Source: Clostridium oryzae
GTDB lineage: Bacteria; Bacillota; Clostridia; Clostridiales; Clostridiaceae
Direction of reading: 5' to 3'
Assembly: GCF_002029235.1 (NCBI RefSeq)
Contig: NZ_MZGV01000035.1
Location: forward strand, 1-43,410
Length of the DNA: 43,410 bases
The stretch's first letter is position 1. The number at the start of each line of letters is the position of its first letter. The notes under the pieces are model-generated. The model was not told the DNA's origin. It made no database searches and worked only from the letters and a program-made list of their open reading frames with translations. Positions 25,086 to 34,466 of the stretch are shown piece by piece. The translations under genes were made by a program, and so were the position numbers.

Positions 25086-26377
25086 GTAGTGAAATAAAAA
25101 TAGTAGCTATAAATGAAAGCTGGATGAATGTTAGCAGCAGTAAAAAGTTATATGTAGAGTTGATGGAAACTTGGGTGGATTTTTTTCTTTTCTTTTCACC
25201 GGCGGCTATTATAATAGATTTATTTGCTCAATATAGATTTTACTTTGGCTTTTTTATTACTATTCCTTTTATTGCTGAAACTATATTAAAAAGATACTCA
25301 AAAAATCTTATATTATATATTTTGGGAAACTTTGGTATTATTTTGGCAACTGTAGCTGCATTCCCTAATATTTACGAAAAGATAATATACGGAATACTGC
25401 TTTTAATCAGATTTATTATGTGTATGAGGGAAAGATATAAAGAAGTTCCTGAGTTTAGGAGGTTTTCATATGTAATATTCAATATTTGCATATTTGTTAT
25501 AGCTACATTCGTAATTTTTGGACTTAAAAAAACTTATATGAAAACCTATATTACTGCAGCTGCACTCAATAATATTATATTTATGCTTATATATCTTAAT
25601 GCCATAAGAACTGATAACCTAATGAAGTGGGAAGGCACTTATCTAGGAAGGTTTAAAGACAAAATAAATATGGCAAAGCTGCTTACAACAGTTATTATTT
25701 TGACTGTAATGCTAGGCGCTCATATATTTTTTTCGCAAAGCGGTCTTTATTCTGTAATGGATACAATACAAAATAAGATAGTTTCAATCTTTACTTTAGA
25801 TAGGAAAACTACTACTCATAAACCTAAAATCGTAAGTAAACCCCAAACAGAGGCAAAGCAGAATAAGAAAAATATGTTCAATATGAATAAAAAATATAAA
25901 GAAAATCCTATTTTGAATTTTATTTTGAAGATTATAGGAATAGGAATAGGAGTTATGATATTTCTATTGATGTTGTACTTTATATGGCTTTTATTCTTAA
26001 AGTTAAGAGAACTATATAATATTTTTGGAGCAAGAACAAGGGTATCAGATGAAAAGAAGGAAATTATTATCGGAACGAAAGATGTAAAAGAAGCAATTAA
26101 TAAACAACTTCTAAAGCTTAGAAAAAATACAATTAATATTTTTGATAACACAAATAATAAGCGAATCAGAAAAATTTATTATAAACATATGAAAAAGTAT
26201 ATGAGAGTTGGTTTGCGTATAGAAAACAATGATACGCCTTTTGAAATAAGGGAGGGCATAGAGCAGAAGACTGGAAGAGATTATGAAAAAATAACAGAAA
26301 TATACGAAAAAGCAAGATACGGCAATGGTCAATGTCAAGATGATGATGTTAAGGTTATGAAAAGTCTAGGAAAATAA
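25082..26377 (+). CDS. Membrane protein with C-terminal DUF4129-like segment
   Basis: A 431-residue protein with about six helices in residues 30-235, a Lys-rich loop (about 240-285), another strong helix (about 288-315), and a C-terminal cytoplasmic segment (TPFEIREGIEQKTGRDYEKI) resembling DUF4129. In typical MoxR-DUF58 clusters this architecture also carries an extracytoplasmic transglutaminase-like domain with Cys-His-Asp; none is seen between the helices here. Function unknown. Overlaps the DUF58 stop; RBS GGGAGG. Confidence 0.7.
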   Translation: MSSEIKIVAINESWMNVSSSKKLYVELMETWVDFFLFFSPAAIIIDLFAQYRFYFGFFITIPFIAETILKRYSKNLILYILGNFGIILATVAAFPNIYEKIIYGILLLIRFIMCMRERYKEVPEFRRFSYVIFNICIFVIATFVIFGLKKTYMKTYITAAALNNIIFMLIYLNAIRTDNLMKWEGTYLGRFKDKINMAKLLTTVIILTVMLGAHIFFSQSGLYSVMDTIQNKIVSIFTLDRKTTTHKPKIVSKPQTEAKQNKKNMFNMNKKYKENPILNFILKIIGIGIGVMIFLLMLYFIWLLFLKLRELYNIFGARTRVSDEKKEIIIGTKDVKEAINKQLLKLRKNTINIFDNTNNKRIRKIYYKHMKKYMRVGLRIENNDTPFEIREGIEQKTGRDYEKITEIYEKARYGNGQCQDDDVKVMKSLGK

Positions 26378-26409
26378 ATTATAAATAAGCAGCATTATAA
26401 GACTATTAA

Positions 26410-26443
26410 CAGGGCAGGACTTTAGAAAGTGAGTCTTGCTCTG
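26410..26443. terminator. Hairpin between convergent genes
   Basis: CAGGGCAGGACT (26410-26421) pairs with AGTCTTGCTCTG (26432-26443) using two G-U or U-G pairs. No good T-run follows on either strand immediately, so terminator function is tentative. Confidence 0.45.
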
Positions 26444-26462
26444 GTACTTACAGGACTTTTAC

Positions 26463-26843
26463 TCAAAAAATATTTTGTATATTGATTTGCTGAAGAGCAT
26501 TTATGCTTTTTAAGTAAAACTTTATTGCATGTGTAGATGCTAAGGCTTCATCTTTGCTTTTGAATTTGACATATTGCGTAAGTTTCATAACTTCATTATT
26601 AACCGAATCAACTTCAGCATGATTGACAAACACTGGAATAATAGTTGACTGTTTTTCCCAACGGTCATAAATGTTATTAGATAAATCATAGGCTTCCTTC
26701 CATCTGTCTTGATTTAATAACAATTCCAGCGTATCAGCTGATTTCTGGAATTTAGCACAAGTAGTGTTTAAATAATTTATAGATATTGTCATCAAGAAAA
26801 GCATAACAGCAAACACCACAAAAGATATCCAAATGTTTTTCAT
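26463..26843 (-). CDS. DUF4363 family membrane-anchored protein
   Basis: A 126-residue protein: an N-terminal membrane helix (about 4-26) then an extracytoplasmic helical domain (LELLLNQDRWKEAYDLSNNI and HAEVDSVNNEVMKLTQYVKF). Its ATG overlaps the TGA of the DUF421 gene (ATGA), a pairing common in Clostridia. Function unknown; probably a partner of the DUF421 protein. Confidence 0.8.
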   Translation of the reverse strand: MKNIWISFVVFAVMLFLMTISINYLNTTCAKFQKSADTLELLLNQDRWKEAYDLSNNIYDRWEKQSTIIPVFVNHAEVDSVNNEVMKLTQYVKFKSKDEALASTHAIKFYLKSINALQQINIQNIF

Positions 26844-27544
26844 AATTTCACCTCTGTACTCTTTTCATTATAATTTTTATATCCATGTATATATAAATTA
26901 TTATCACAATCCATTACAGCTAAAAAAACTTCTTTTTCACTTTTAAAGTTGTTTGTTCTAAGCTGCTCCTTAAGCCACGTTTCATCTTTGTTTAGTAAGG
27001 TCAAGTTTGTATAATTGATTTTTCCTGAACTTATTATGGGTAGTGGCAGGTTCTGGGCGGTTACCGTTATATTCATATCTTTTTTTTCAACTGGTGTAGT
27101 TTCTTTTTTTGGAATTATTGATAACTGTCCATTAGTTTCTAAAATAGCATATTCAATATCTTGGATACTGAAATAACCTTTTATTCTTAATTCCTCTAAT
27201 AAGTCATTCACTGTGAATAATTGATCCTTTAATTCAGAAAGCACGAGGTTACCTTTTTCAATAACGATGCTTGCCTTGCCGTCTATTATATCCCGAGCAT
27301 TTTGGTACTTTAATTCCACAAAGGAAATAATAATCTGTATAGAAAACAGTGTAATAATTGGTATTATTCCATGAATAAGCGGAATTCGTGTATCCTGCAT
27401 TGGAAGAGATGCAAGTTCAGATATCATTATAGCTACTACAAGTTCATAGGGCTGCAATTGTCCTATCTGTCGTTTGCCCATGATTCTCATTGAAGCTGTA
27501 ACGATGAAAAAAAGGATAAAAGTTCTAATTAGTATAATAAACAT
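26840..27544 (-). CDS. DUF421 family membrane protein (YetF-like)
   Basis: A 234-residue protein with three N-terminal membrane helices (about 1-75; signature MRIMGKRQIGQLQPYELVVA) and a cytoplasmic alpha/beta domain of the YetF/YdfS type (DIIDGKASIVIEKGNLV, ELRIKGYFSIQDIEYAILE). Related proteins YetF and YdfR are associated with spores in B. subtilis; function unsettled. Upstream gene of a two-gene minus operon with DUF4363. Confidence 0.88.
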   Translation of the reverse strand: MFIILIRTFILFFIVTASMRIMGKRQIGQLQPYELVVAIMISELASLPMQDTRIPLIHGIIPIITLFSIQIIISFVELKYQNARDIIDGKASIVIEKGNLVLSELKDQLFTVNDLLEELRIKGYFSIQDIEYAILETNGQLSIIPKKETTPVEKKDMNITVTAQNLPLPIISSGKINYTNLTLLNKDETWLKEQLRTNNFKSEKEVFLAVMDCDNNLYIHGYKNYNEKSTEVKL

Positions 27545-27776
27545 TATATCATTCCTTTTTAATAACTTAATTATTATAAATTCATAAATACAATAAATAT
27601 TATTCCAAAAAAAATTTAAAATATTAGCTGTTGAGGCATAATATAAACTGATAAATAGAATTATTCGAAGATTATATTTTACTGCTGAAAAATAATTAGA
27701 AACTGAATAAATATATATATTTTACGATAATTAAATATGGGTTTATTAAAATTATTTAATGATATGGAGGCAGAAA

Positions 27777-29435
27777 ATGAACGATTTAAATATAGATTTA
27801 TTTGATAGAGGATTAATAAAAGTTAAAAGTGGGACAAAAGTAATAGACGTATTGAAGCAGATAAAAATAAGAGAAGATCTTCCGTTAATACTTGGTAAGC
27901 TTAATGAAAACTATCTTGAACTAGCAGACACTATAGAAGAAGAGGGGACTCTGGAACCAATATATGTATCAGATACTTTTGGAATGAAGGCTTATGTGAG
28001 AACCCTTCAATTCATACTGATTAAAGCTGTATATGATTTATTCCCAGAAGCTAAAGTCACGATAGAACATTCATTAAGCAAGGGAATTTTTGGGGAAATT
28101 CATAAAGAGCCTGAACTAGACTGCGAGGATATTTTAAAAATAAAGAAGAGAATGAAAGAAATAATAGATGCTGATATACCTATAAACAAGACTTCTGTAA
28201 CTAAGGATGAAGCAATAGCAGTGTTTAAAGGCTACGGCATGGAAGACAAGATCAGGCTAATAAAACATGTAAAATTTAATACACTAAAATTATATGAATT
28301 GGATGGAAGGTATGATTATTTTTATGGTCTCATGGCAGCATCCACTGGCATAGGTAAAGTATTTGATGTAATATACTACAACCCAGGTTTCCTTCTTCAA
28401 TTTCCTTCTGAGAAAGATTATACGATAGTTGAGCCTTTTCAGGAAAATAAAAAGCTGGCAAGAATATTTTATGAGACTGAAAAATGGGGAGATATATTAG
28501 GCGTTTCTGATGTAGGTGCACTTAATGATAAAGTAGAAAATGATGATATTATTAATATAATTAGAGTATCAGAAGCTTTACATGAAAAGAAGATAGCTAA
28601 TATTGCTGATATGATAAACGATAGAAAAGAAGTTAAGATTGTGCTTATAGCAGGGCCGTCTTCTTCTGGAAAAACAACTTTCTCTAAAAGGCTTGGAATA
28701 CAGCTAAGGGTCAATGGTATAATGCCTGTACCTATTTCGCTGGATGATTATTTTCTAGACAGAGAGAAAACTCCTAAGGATGAAAACGGTGAGTATGATT
28801 TTGAATCTATATATGCATTGGATTTGGAACTATTCAATAGCCAGCTAAACCAACTGTTACAGGGAAAAGAGGTTGAACTTCCTACATTTGACTTTAGATT
28901 GGGGAAAAGAGTATGGGAAGGCAAAAAACTAAGTCTTCCAGATAACGGAATTATTGTGGTTGAAGGAATACATGGATTAAACGATATATTGACTTCTACA
29001 ATTCCTGTAGAAAATAAGTTTAAGATATATATTAGCGCTCTTACACAGCTTAATCTTGATAATCATAACAGAATATCAACTACAGACGTAAGAATAATCA
29101 GAAGGATTGTAAGGGACTTTTTATCAAGAGGGTATGGCGGAGAAACAACGCTCAAGATGAGAGAGTCTATAAAGCGAGGCGAGGAGAAGAATATCTTTGT
29201 ATATCAGGAGGAAGCAGATGTTATGTTTAATTCTACTCTTGTATATGAACTTTGCGTCCTTAAGAAATATGCAATGGAGGAATTATCTAAAATCTCGAAG
29301 GATAGTCCTGTATATTACGATGCTGTAAAATTAAGAAGCTTTTTAAGCTTTTTTAAAGAAGTTGATAGAGATATTGTACCAGAAAATTCAATACTGAGGG
29401 AATTTATCGGCGGAAGCTGTTTTTATAAATACTAG
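27777..29435 (+). CDS. Nucleoside kinase-like protein (uridine kinase fused to threonyl-tRNA-synthetase-like N-domain)
   Basis: A 552-residue cytoplasmic protein. The N-terminal 60 residues look TGS-like (VKSGTKVIDVLKQI). Residues about 60-230 resemble the threonyl/alanyl-tRNA-synthetase second additional domain. The C-terminal half is a P-loop kinase of the uridine kinase/PRK family, with Walker A AGPSSSGKTTFSKR (about 288-301), SLDDYF, and PTFDFRLGKR. Widespread in Clostridia with unproved substrate. ATG 27777 follows TATGGAGG with proper spacing. Confidence 0.87.
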   Translation: MNDLNIDLFDRGLIKVKSGTKVIDVLKQIKIREDLPLILGKLNENYLELADTIEEEGTLEPIYVSDTFGMKAYVRTLQFILIKAVYDLFPEAKVTIEHSLSKGIFGEIHKEPELDCEDILKIKKRMKEIIDADIPINKTSVTKDEAIAVFKGYGMEDKIRLIKHVKFNTLKLYELDGRYDYFYGLMAASTGIGKVFDVIYYNPGFLLQFPSEKDYTIVEPFQENKKLARIFYETEKWGDILGVSDVGALNDKVENDDIINIIRVSEALHEKKIANIADMINDRKEVKIVLIAGPSSSGKTTFSKRLGIQLRVNGIMPVPISLDDYFLDREKTPKDENGEYDFESIYALDLELFNSQLNQLLQGKEVELPTFDFRLGKRVWEGKKLSLPDNGIIVVEGIHGLNDILTSTIPVENKFKIYISALTQLNLDNHNRISTTDVRIIRRIVRDFLSRGYGGETTLKMRESIKRGEEKNIFVYQEEADVMFNSTLVYELCVLKKYAMEELSKISKDSPVYYDAVKLRSFLSFFKEVDRDIVPENSILREFIGGSCFYKY

Positions 29436-29563
29436 ACTTGATATCATAGAGAAGGCGCGATCATATTATCAGCGATATTAGAAATCGGATGATTTATATT
29501 CTGAATAATATAAAACGATAATGAATATAATTTAAGTAGAATTATAGTACAAGGTGAACGCTG

Positions 29564-29893
29564 GTGAGTTACAGAAAAGTTATAGAAAATTATTATACAG
29601 ACATGAACAATTTAGTAGATATACTTACTAAGCTTATAAACTCTTATAGGCTTCTAATAGGAGGGGTTAATGAACTAAATAGTGTGGCTTTAGTTCACAG
29701 AAAGGATATAGAAGATGGTATAGATAGAACTAATGAATTGGGCAAGATAATCGACGAGATAATAGGAGCTTTAGATAAGAGTAGCTGCGGATATATAGAT
29801 TATTTTAAATTGAAGGCGGAGTTTATAAAGCAGAATGTAGGCTTGGAATATATAGAAAACGAAATAGACAGTGAGCTTAAGCTTCACGAATAA
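29564..29893 (+). CDS. Hypothetical helical protein
   Basis: A 109-residue protein, GTG start behind AAGGTGA. Predicted almost entirely alpha-helical, with heptad-like hydrophobics (NLVDILTKLINSYRLLIGG, ELGKIIDEIIGAL) and a single CGYIDYF. No signal peptide or membrane helix. I do not recognise the family. It lies alone between the nucleoside kinase gene and convergent pssA; codon use looks like its neighbours. Confidence 0.65.
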   Translation: MSYRKVIENYYTDMNNLVDILTKLINSYRLLIGGVNELNSVALVHRKDIEDGIDRTNELGKIIDEIIGALDKSSCGYIDYFKLKAEFIKQNVGLEYIENEIDSELKLHE

Positions 29894-29920
29894 TATTATA
29901 TAGAATTTCTGATGCAAGAC

Positions 29921-29980
29921 TTAATTTATACATGATCTTAAATTCTGAGTTTATGGAATTAAGGTACATGTATAAATTAA
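29921..29980. repeat. 60-nt long hairpin between convergent genes
   Basis: TTAATTTATACATG (29921-29934) is the exact reverse complement of CATGTATAAATTAA (29967-29980). CTTAAATTC and GGAATTAAG inside extend the pairing with one mismatch. No T-run follows, so it is not a classical terminator. Confidence 0.6.
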
Positions 29981-30045
29981 AATTATAAGCAGTAAATTGA
30001 TAAATACAATAAAGGTATTTATTGTATTTGCTGCACTTTTTATTA

Positions 30046-30558
30046 CTACACTTTTTTTATCTTGATGTTGCATACCATTAAATAGGATAGTGCTACCATT
30101 AATATAATCGGAAAAGCTATGTATTCGGGGTTATTTATAAAAATTAATGTAAAAATAGCAATAAATGCACCAGCAAAGGTTATTGGGACTCCTATAAAGA
30201 TATTTTTTAGTTGGCTGCAATTAAATCTGGCAAGTCTGTAAGCACCAGCTAGTGGAAATAAAAGTGTTGGTATGTATCCAAGTATTCCTATACTGCTAAA
30301 GTCATACATTACGTAAGATAAAATAGCAGGAGCAACACCAAATGAAACTAAATCTGCTAAAGAGTCTAATTCTTTTCCAATATCGCTGGAAACACCCAGA
30401 TAGCGAGCTATTCTCCCGTCATATCTGTCAGTAAAAGCAGCAATAAGTACAAAGATACTTGCCATTCTATAGTTATGCTGAAAAGACATAATTATTGATA
30501 AAAGTCCAAATGCTAGATTTCCCAATGTAAACATACAAGGGATAGTTTTTTTTATCAC
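30046..30558 (-). CDS. pssA: CDP-diacylglycerol--serine O-phosphatidyltransferase
   Basis: A 170-residue integral membrane enzyme with the CDP-alcohol phosphotransferase motif D-x2-DG-x2-AR-x8-G-x3-D-x3-D complete: Asp44, Asp47, Gly48, Ala51, Arg52, Gly61, Asp65, Asp69. It makes phosphatidylserine from CDP-DAG and serine. The Firmicute-type short length and about six helices support pssA over pgsA. No psd follows. Start ATG behind AGAGGTGAT. Confidence 0.88.
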   Translation of the reverse strand: MIKKTIPCMFTLGNLAFGLLSIIMSFQHNYRMASIFVLIAAFTDRYDGRIARYLGVSSDIGKELDSLADLVSFGVAPAILSYVMYDFSSIGILGYIPTLLFPLAGAYRLARFNCSQLKNIFIGVPITFAGAFIAIFTLIFINNPEYIAFPIILMVALSYLMVCNIKIKKV

Positions 30559-30744
30559 GATATCACCTCTATGAATTAAATATAAGTCCTCAATAAATCG
30601 AATACAAAGTCTTATAATACATTATACAATAAAAGCGTGCAATATTTAACAATAAATTATCATGAATAAGAAAATAATATTATCACATAATACTAAATGA
30701 ATTGCATAATTCATTAGGAAATGCTGAAAACAAGGGGTGATAAG

Positions 30745-31173
30745 ATGAAATTAAGAGATGTTATGACCAAGAACGCAACTTTTTTAAATGTTAATGATAA
30801 TATAGAAAAAGCCGCACAGATAATGAAAGATCAAAATATTGGTTCTGTACCTGTATGTGAAGGTAATAAAGTGGTTGGAATAGTAACTGATAGGGATATA
30901 ACTATAAGAGCTACAGCAGCAGAAAATAAGAGCAATGGTGAAACTAACGTAAGAAGCATAATGACCTCAAATCCTGTTACTGCTTCGCCAGATATGGATG
31001 TACATGAAGCAGCTAAAATAATGAGCGATAAACAGATAAGAAGACTGCCTGTAGTGGAGAATAATAGTTTAGTAGGAATGGTTGCATTAGGTGATCTTGC
31101 TACTGATCCATTATTATCTGATAATGCAGGAGAGGCTTTGAAAAATATATCAGAGCCTTACAATGTAGAGTAG
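30745..31173 (+). CDS. CBS-domain pair protein
   Basis: A 142-residue stand-alone Bateman module. CBS1 is about 4-58 (MKLRDVMTKNATFLN, IGSVPVCEGNKVVGIVTDRDI) and CBS2 about 70-125 (VRSIMTSNPVTASPD, RRLPVVENNSLVGMVALGDL). Probably binds adenosyl ligands; regulatory target unknown. ATG 30745 behind AAGGGGTGAT is preferred to the in-frame ATG at 30721. Confidence 0.88.
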   Translation: MKLRDVMTKNATFLNVNDNIEKAAQIMKDQNIGSVPVCEGNKVVGIVTDRDITIRATAAENKSNGETNVRSIMTSNPVTASPDMDVHEAAKIMSDKQIRRLPVVENNSLVGMVALGDLATDPLLSDNAGEALKNISEPYNVE

Positions 31174-31183
31174 TAAGGAAAAT

Positions 31184-31213
31184 AAATCCACAAGGAAATC
31201 TTGTGGATTTATT
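31184..31213 (+). terminator. Terminator after the CBS gene
   Basis: AAATCCACAAG (31184-31194) pairs perfectly with CTTGTGGATTT (31200-31210), followed by ATTGATTTT. Confidence 0.7.
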
Positions 31214-31267
31214 GATTTTGGTGATATAATTTACTCATATAAAAAATATGGGCGGTGTTTAATTCGT

Positions 31268-32149
31268 ATGAAGAAAGTTAAATTTATTTATAATCCATAT
31301 TCAGGAGAAAGTTCTATAGCTTCAAGACTTGACGATATTGTAAAGATTCATCAAAAGAAGAAACTGGCTATAGTTCCATATAGGATTGATTTTAATTGTG
31401 ACTTAAATGATGCTTTTTTTGATGTTGATAAAAGTTATGAATATATACTAGTAGCTGGTGGAGATGGTACTGTAGATAATGTTGTGAATTGTATGAAGGA
31501 AAATAATGTGGATTTACCAATAGGAATTTTGCCTGTTGGTACCGCAAACGATTTTGCTAAATTTATTGGAATGCCTCAGGATGTGGAGGAAGCCTGCAAA
31601 AAAATCTTAAATAGTAAGGCTAGACCTATAGATGTTGGCAAAATAAATGATAAATATTTTATTAACGTAGCAAGTACAGGATTGTTTACAGATGTTTCAC
31701 AAAAAACAGATGTTAATTTAAAAAATACAATGGGAAAACTTGCATACTACATAAAAGGTATAGAACAATTACCTAATTTCAGAAGTTTAAAAATTAAAGT
31801 TACTAGTGAAAATTGTACATTTGATGGAGACATGTATTTAATGCTGGTATTTAATGGACAGACTGCAGGAAACTTAAAACTAGCTTATAAAGCATCTGTA
31901 GAAGATGGAATGCTAGATGTAATAATAATTAAAGCATGCATGATAAAAGATATAGCAGCATTGCTTATTAAAATGCTTAGAGGAGAACATTTGGAAGGGA
32001 GTTCAGGGTTATTGTATTTTAAAACAGATAAATTACATATAGAATGTAATGAAGATATTGTCACGGATATAGATGGTGAAAGAGGCCCTGATTTTCCTGT
32101 TACGATTGAATGTGAAAAAAATGCGTTAAAACTTTTAGGCGTTAATTAA
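31268..32149 (+). CDS. Diacylglycerol kinase-like lipid kinase (YegS/BmrU family)
   Basis: A 293-residue cytoplasmic enzyme with the NAD/DAG-kinase-type N-domain: NPYSGE (9-14), the GGDGT nucleotide motif (64-68), LPVGTANDFAK (about 92-102), and the C-terminal TDIDGERGP loop. Likely phosphorylates a lipid such as diacylglycerol or undecaprenol; substrate not defined. ATG behind GGGCGGTG. Confidence 0.87.
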   Translation: MKKVKFIYNPYSGESSIASRLDDIVKIHQKKKLAIVPYRIDFNCDLNDAFFDVDKSYEYILVAGGDGTVDNVVNCMKENNVDLPIGILPVGTANDFAKFIGMPQDVEEACKKILNSKARPIDVGKINDKYFINVASTGLFTDVSQKTDVNLKNTMGKLAYYIKGIEQLPNFRSLKIKVTSENCTFDGDMYLMLVFNGQTAGNLKLAYKASVEDGMLDVIIIKACMIKDIAALLIKMLRGEHLEGSSGLLYFKTDKLHIECNEDIVTDIDGERGPDFPVTIECEKNALKLLGVN

Positions 32150-32180
32150 CGGATGATGTAAAATAAATTAATATCTTAAT

Positions 32181-32208
32181 AAAAAACAGCATGAAGATGC
32201 TGTTTTTT
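32181..32208 (+). terminator. Terminator after the lipid kinase gene
   Basis: AAAAAACAGCAT, loop GAAG, ATGCTGTTTTTT followed by more T's, a textbook intrinsic terminator. Confidence 0.93.
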
Positions 32209-32425
32209 ATTTTCTAATATTAAAGTAAGACTTATTCAAACATGTTTAAGAGTAATTTACAATTTATTAAAAAATCGACACTTTATAAAAACTATATACA
32301 TAAATACCCAGTCTAAAAACGTTTACCTTGATAAAATGAAAAAAATAAAATAAATTCATTGATAAAAGTTAAAAAAATGCTCCTATTAGTTATGATATTT
32401 ATATAAAAATTTGTGGGGTGAAAAA

Positions 32426-32764
32426 ATGAAAAAGTTAGAAATTGTTCTTAGACCAGAAAAACTTGAAGAGCTGAAGGAAGCATTTAATGAGATTGGAGTT
32501 TCCGGTATGTCTGTTAGTACTGTTATGGGTTATGGCAATCAAAAGGGTGCTACGGAAATTTATAGAGGGACACAAATAACAGCAACTTTACTTCATAAGC
32601 TTAAGGTTGAGACAATAGTTAAGGACGAATTAGTAGATAAGACTATTGAAAAAATAAGAGAAAAAATATCTACAGGGAAAATTGGTGACGGCAAGATATT
32701 TATTTATAATGTGGAGGATGCAGTACGTGTAAGGACAGGAGAAACTGGAGAGAAAGCATTATAA
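32426..32764 (+). CDS. glnK: PII-family nitrogen regulatory protein
   Basis: A 112-residue PII trimer subunit: N-terminal KKLEIVLRPEKLEELKEAF, T-loop GYGNQKGATEIYRG (about 38-51), B-loop TGKIGDGKIFI (about 83-93). It senses ATP/ADP and 2-oxoglutarate and, given amtB 77 nt downstream, most likely blocks AmtB when nitrogen is plentiful (GlnK role). The T-loop Tyr sits in EIYRG. Start ATG 32426 behind TGGGGTG; a TTG at 32411 is in frame but overlaps that site. TTGATAAAA is repeated at 32328 and 32359 upstream, of unknown meaning. Confidence 0.92.
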   Translation: MKKLEIVLRPEKLEELKEAFNEIGVSGMSVSTVMGYGNQKGATEIYRGTQITATLLHKLKVETIVKDELVDKTIEKIREKISTGKIGDGKIFIYNVEDAVRVRTGETGEKAL

Positions 32765-32841
32765 TATTCGTTTTATTAACATGCAATTATTATAATTATC
32801 AGAATTATAAAACAATACTTATTTAGATTAGGAGGATTCAT

Positions 32842-34401
32842 ATGAAAAAATTATCCAAATTATCAGTGGCAGTACTGCTGGTATTTTTACTTATCAATGT
32901 TTTTGCTGTAACAGTATTTGCAGATGGCAGTGTACCGAAAGGAGATCCAAGTGGAACAAACTCAACTTCGATTTCAGATTGGGGCTCGACTATAACGGCT
33001 TCTAAAGCTGGAGACCCTAGCTTGAAGGAGGTAGCAACGCAGGTAGCTAAAAATAATATAGGAATAAACTATGTATGGGTTCTGCTTACAGGGTGCTTAA
33101 TATTTTTCTTTCAAGCAGGATTTGCTATGGTGGAAACAGGTTTCTGTAGAGCTAAAAATGCTATGCATACGATGGCTATGAATCTTATGGTTTTTCTTGT
33201 AGGTACTATAGGATTTTATATATGCGGATTTGCACTAATGTTTGGAGGCGTAGGAGGATGGTCTACATTAGGCAGCGGTCCAGCTGTATTAAATCACGAG
33301 GTAGCTATAGGCAGCTTTGGACTATTTGGAACAAAAGGATTTTTTCTTACTACAGGTGGTGCGTATGATGTAGGTGTCTTTGCATTATTCTTCTTTCAGA
33401 TGGTATTCATGGATACTACATGTACAATTCCTACAGGCGCTATGGCAGAAAGGGTTAAATATTCTGCAGTTGTATTTAGCTCCTTCTTTGTTTCAATGCT
33501 ATACTACCCGTTATTTGGTAACTGGATGTGGGGAGGCGGCTGGCTTTCACAGCTTGGTAAGAACTTTGGCTTAGGTCACGGAGCATTAGATTTTGCCGGA
33601 TCTTCAGTAGTACACGCTATGGGAGGTATGATAGCTTTAAGCGGTGCAATTGTTATCGGACCTCGTATTGGCAAGTTTAAAAAGGATGGAACTCCGGTAG
33701 CTTTTCCTGGACATCATATCCCTATGGCTATAATAGGTACGATTATATTATTCTTTGGATGGTTTGCTTTTAATGCTGGAAGTACTACTAATGGAAGTGA
33801 CTTTAGATTAGCAGTAGTGGCTGTTAATACGATGATAGCAGGCGCTGTAGGCGGCTTTACAGCAATGATGTACATGTGGATTAAATATGGTAAACCAGAT
33901 CCTTCTATGACTTGTAATGGTGCTTTGGCAGGACTTGTTGCAATTACTGCCCCTTGTGCATTTGTAAATAGTATAGCTGCTTTTTTTATAGGCATAGTTT
34001 CTGGAATTCTTGTCTGCATTGCTGTACATGTTATTGAATATAAGTTTAAGCTAGATGATCCAGTTGGTGCTGTATCAGTTCATGGCGTAAACGGACTTTG
34101 GGGCATGATTTCCCTTGGACTTTTTGCAGATGGCACTTATGGGTCAGGCTTAAATGGAGTAAGCGGTACAGTAAAAGGTCTTTTATATGGTGATCCGGGA
34201 CAATTTTTGGCTCAGCTTATTGCCTGTGCTACAGTTATTGTATGGGGTGTAGGCTCCTCGTTCATATTCTGGAAGATACTTCACAAAGTTAAGGGAATCA
34301 GAGTTAAGGCTGAAGATGAAATTGAAGGACTTGACATTCCTGAGATGGGAGTTTTAGCATATCCAGATTTCGTGTTAAATAAACAGTCTGACAAACAATA
34401 A
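32842..34401 (+). CDS. amtB: Ammonium transporter
   Basis: A 519-residue Amt/MEP/Rh channel. An N-terminal signal peptide (1-27, ending FADGS) and about 40 extra extracytoplasmic residues precede the 11-helix core beginning at about 70. Core motifs include FQAGFAMVETGFCRAKNAMH, DFAGSSVVHAMGGM (pore His) and VHGVNGLWGM (second pore His). The cytoplasmic tail is about 35 residues. Longer than the usual 400-430 because of the N-terminus. RBS AGGAGG; coupled genetically to the PII gene. Confidence 0.96.
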   Translation: MKKLSKLSVAVLLVFLLINVFAVTVFADGSVPKGDPSGTNSTSISDWGSTITASKAGDPSLKEVATQVAKNNIGINYVWVLLTGCLIFFFQAGFAMVETGFCRAKNAMHTMAMNLMVFLVGTIGFYICGFALMFGGVGGWSTLGSGPAVLNHEVAIGSFGLFGTKGFFLTTGGAYDVGVFALFFFQMVFMDTTCTIPTGAMAERVKYSAVVFSSFFVSMLYYPLFGNWMWGGGWLSQLGKNFGLGHGALDFAGSSVVHAMGGMIALSGAIVIGPRIGKFKKDGTPVAFPGHHIPMAIIGTIILFFGWFAFNAGSTTNGSDFRLAVVAVNTMIAGAVGGFTAMMYMWIKYGKPDPSMTCNGALAGLVAITAPCAFVNSIAAFFIGIVSGILVCIAVHVIEYKFKLDDPVGAVSVHGVNGLWGMISLGLFADGTYGSGLNGVSGTVKGLLYGDPGQFLAQLIACATVIVWGVGSSFIFWKILHKVKGIRVKAEDEIEGLDIPEMGVLAYPDFVLNKQSDKQ

Positions 34402-34418
34402 TTAATAAATATAACTTG

Positions 34419-34466
34419 CAAGACACTAAAATGGAGCACCCAAGGGTGCTCCATTTTAGTGTCTTG
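34419..34466. terminator. Shared terminator of amtB and the YgiQ gene
   Basis: A 23-nt arm (34419-34441) is the perfect reverse complement of 34444-34466, with a tiny AA loop. The YgiQ stop codon (34456-34458) lies inside the stem. T-rich sequence follows on the plus strand (TTCTTCTATTTTTT). Confidence 0.85.

Noticed and set aside
32211..32425. Nitrogen-responsive riboswitch before the PII gene
   Set aside because: No glutamine-riboswitch or ANTAR hairpin pair could be drawn; only two TTGATAAAA repeats 31 nt apart were seen.
34419..34466. Inverted repeat as a mobile-element end
   Set aside because: A shared intrinsic terminator between convergent amtB and the YgiQ gene explains it fully.
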